Assembly: GCA_023266165.1 (NCBI GenBank)
Contig: JAHFRR010000067.1
Location: 1-7,273, forward strand
DNA: 7,273 nt
Direction of reading: 5' to 3'
Source of the DNA: Thiotrichales bacterium
GTDB lineage: Bacteria; Pseudomonadota; Gammaproteobacteria; Francisellales; CACEW01
The notes under the pieces are model-generated. The model searched no databases, was not told where the DNA came from, and saw only the letters and a program-made list of their open reading frames with translations. Below, in pieces: positions 6,654 through 7,273 of the stretch. The position numbers and the translations under genes are program-made. Position 1 is the first letter of the stretch. The number at the start of each line of letters is the position of its first letter.

Positions 6654-7273
6654 TAAAAAAGATGTCCATTGAGAGAAGCGGTAGGAAGGGCGAGTGTAGC
6701 AAATTTTAAAGCCTTTGAGAACCAGGGCGTGAAATCTTCGGGGGAGTCGGCGTGCCATGCAGCCAGCGCGCTTAAAGAGATCCATCGAACGGCCTGAATT
6801 TCTTGAGGATTCACCGTGAGCTGATGTTCAGATCCAGATGTCACAAAGCCTATAAAAATATAATCTAACTCATGCTCAATCAAGCCATTGTCAAGCTCAG
6901 CGCGATAGATAAAAGATCCTGCTGGATGAAGCGCCAGGGTGAGCCCCACTTCTTCTTGCAGTCTACGCGCAGCGGCCTTTTGGGTGTCTTCATGGGGGGA
7001 GGGGTGTGAGCAGCAGGTGTTCGTCCAAAGATTCCCGCAATGATATTTATCTGTCGCACGTTGCTGGAGTAGGAGTTCGAGCCCCTCGGGTGTTTCTCGA
7101 AAGACAAAAACAGAAAAAGCACGATGCAGCAGACCTTTGAGGTGGGCTTCTTGTTTCTCCATGAAGCCCAGAGGGGTATCATCAGGATCCACCAAAATCA
7201 CTTGAGGTTGTGCTGCAAGCGCTTGTAGGCGTGTGAACAGGGCGCCATGGTTTTTGGGGGGGATCGGGTTATT
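6653..7273 (-). CDS. idi: Type I isopentenyl-diphosphate delta-isomerase (Nudix fold), 5' end probably outside window
   Basis: Interconverts isopentenyl and dimethylallyl diphosphate, the C5 units for quinones, undecaprenyl carriers and other isoprenoids. Numbering from the GTG at 7201, the E. coli Idi catalytic and metal residues are conserved: H20, H26, C64 (NTCCSHP), H66, E109 and E111 (LIEHELDY). The Nudix-like helix is HEDTQKAAARRLQEEVGL, and the RW near the C-terminus fits the family. The GTG at 7201 encodes the V of QVILVDPDD, which aligns inside E. coli Idi (EHVILL) rather than at its start, and it has no ribosome site. The frame stays open for 24 more codons to the right edge with no ATG, GTG or TTG, so I annotate a partial gene. 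If GTG is the start, the protein is 182 residues. The family is certain; the start is not. Confidence 0.93.
   Translation of the reverse strand, partial: NNPIPPKNHGALFTRLQALAAQPQVILVDPDDTPLGFMEKQEAHLKGLLHRAFSVFVFRETPEGLELLLQQRATDKYHCGNLWTNTCCSHPSPHEDTQKAAARRLQEEVGLTLALHPAGSFIYRAELDNGLIEHELDYIFIGFVTSGSEHQLTVNPQEIQAVRWISLSALAAWHADSPEDFTPWFSKALKFATLALPTASLNGHLF

Noticed and set aside
6654..6785. 44-residue N-terminal extension of map
   Set aside because: It overlaps the conserved idi frame, its residues do not resemble map, and MHIKTPEEIEKM is the usual type I start.

Overview
The window looks like part of a bacterial chromosome. I infer a gammaproteobacterium, because it carries a CS1/TcfC-type fimbrial usher, a type I methionine aminopeptidase close to the E. 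coli enzyme, and a type I isopentenyl-diphosphate isomerase. I cannot name a genus. A host-associated lifestyle is possible given the unusual left-hand gene, but that is inference.

Layout. (1) Positions 1-2850, minus strand: one very long reading frame, stop-free for 950 codons and still open at the left edge. It starts at an ATG (2850) six bases downstream of an in-frame stop. It encodes about 740 residues of hydrophilic, probably disordered sequence with two short charged helical stretches, then a basic stretch, one hydrophobic segment (about residues 790-811), and 15-residue tandem repeats running off the window. I do not recognise the family; this is the most novel item here. The plus-strand frames lying over it are antisense shadows. 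(2) 2851-3174: a divergent, AT-rich intergenic region with a candidate sigma70-like promoter for each side and three inverted repeats. (3) 3175-5871, plus strand: a complete CS1/TcfC-type (alpha-fimbrial) outer-membrane usher with no chaperone or pilin gene beside it. (4) 5868-6653, minus strand: map, whose stop codon overlaps the usher stop in a shared TTAA that sits on a perfect 13-bp tandem duplication. (5) 6653 to the right edge, minus strand: idi, overlapping the map start as TAATG and open at the right edge.

How the genes relate: idi and map are probably one housekeeping transcript (isoprenoid precursor isomerisation and N-terminal methionine removal). The usher and the repeat protein diverge from a shared control region and both look like envelope or surface functions. 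They could be co-regulated, but a physical partnership is only a hypothesis.
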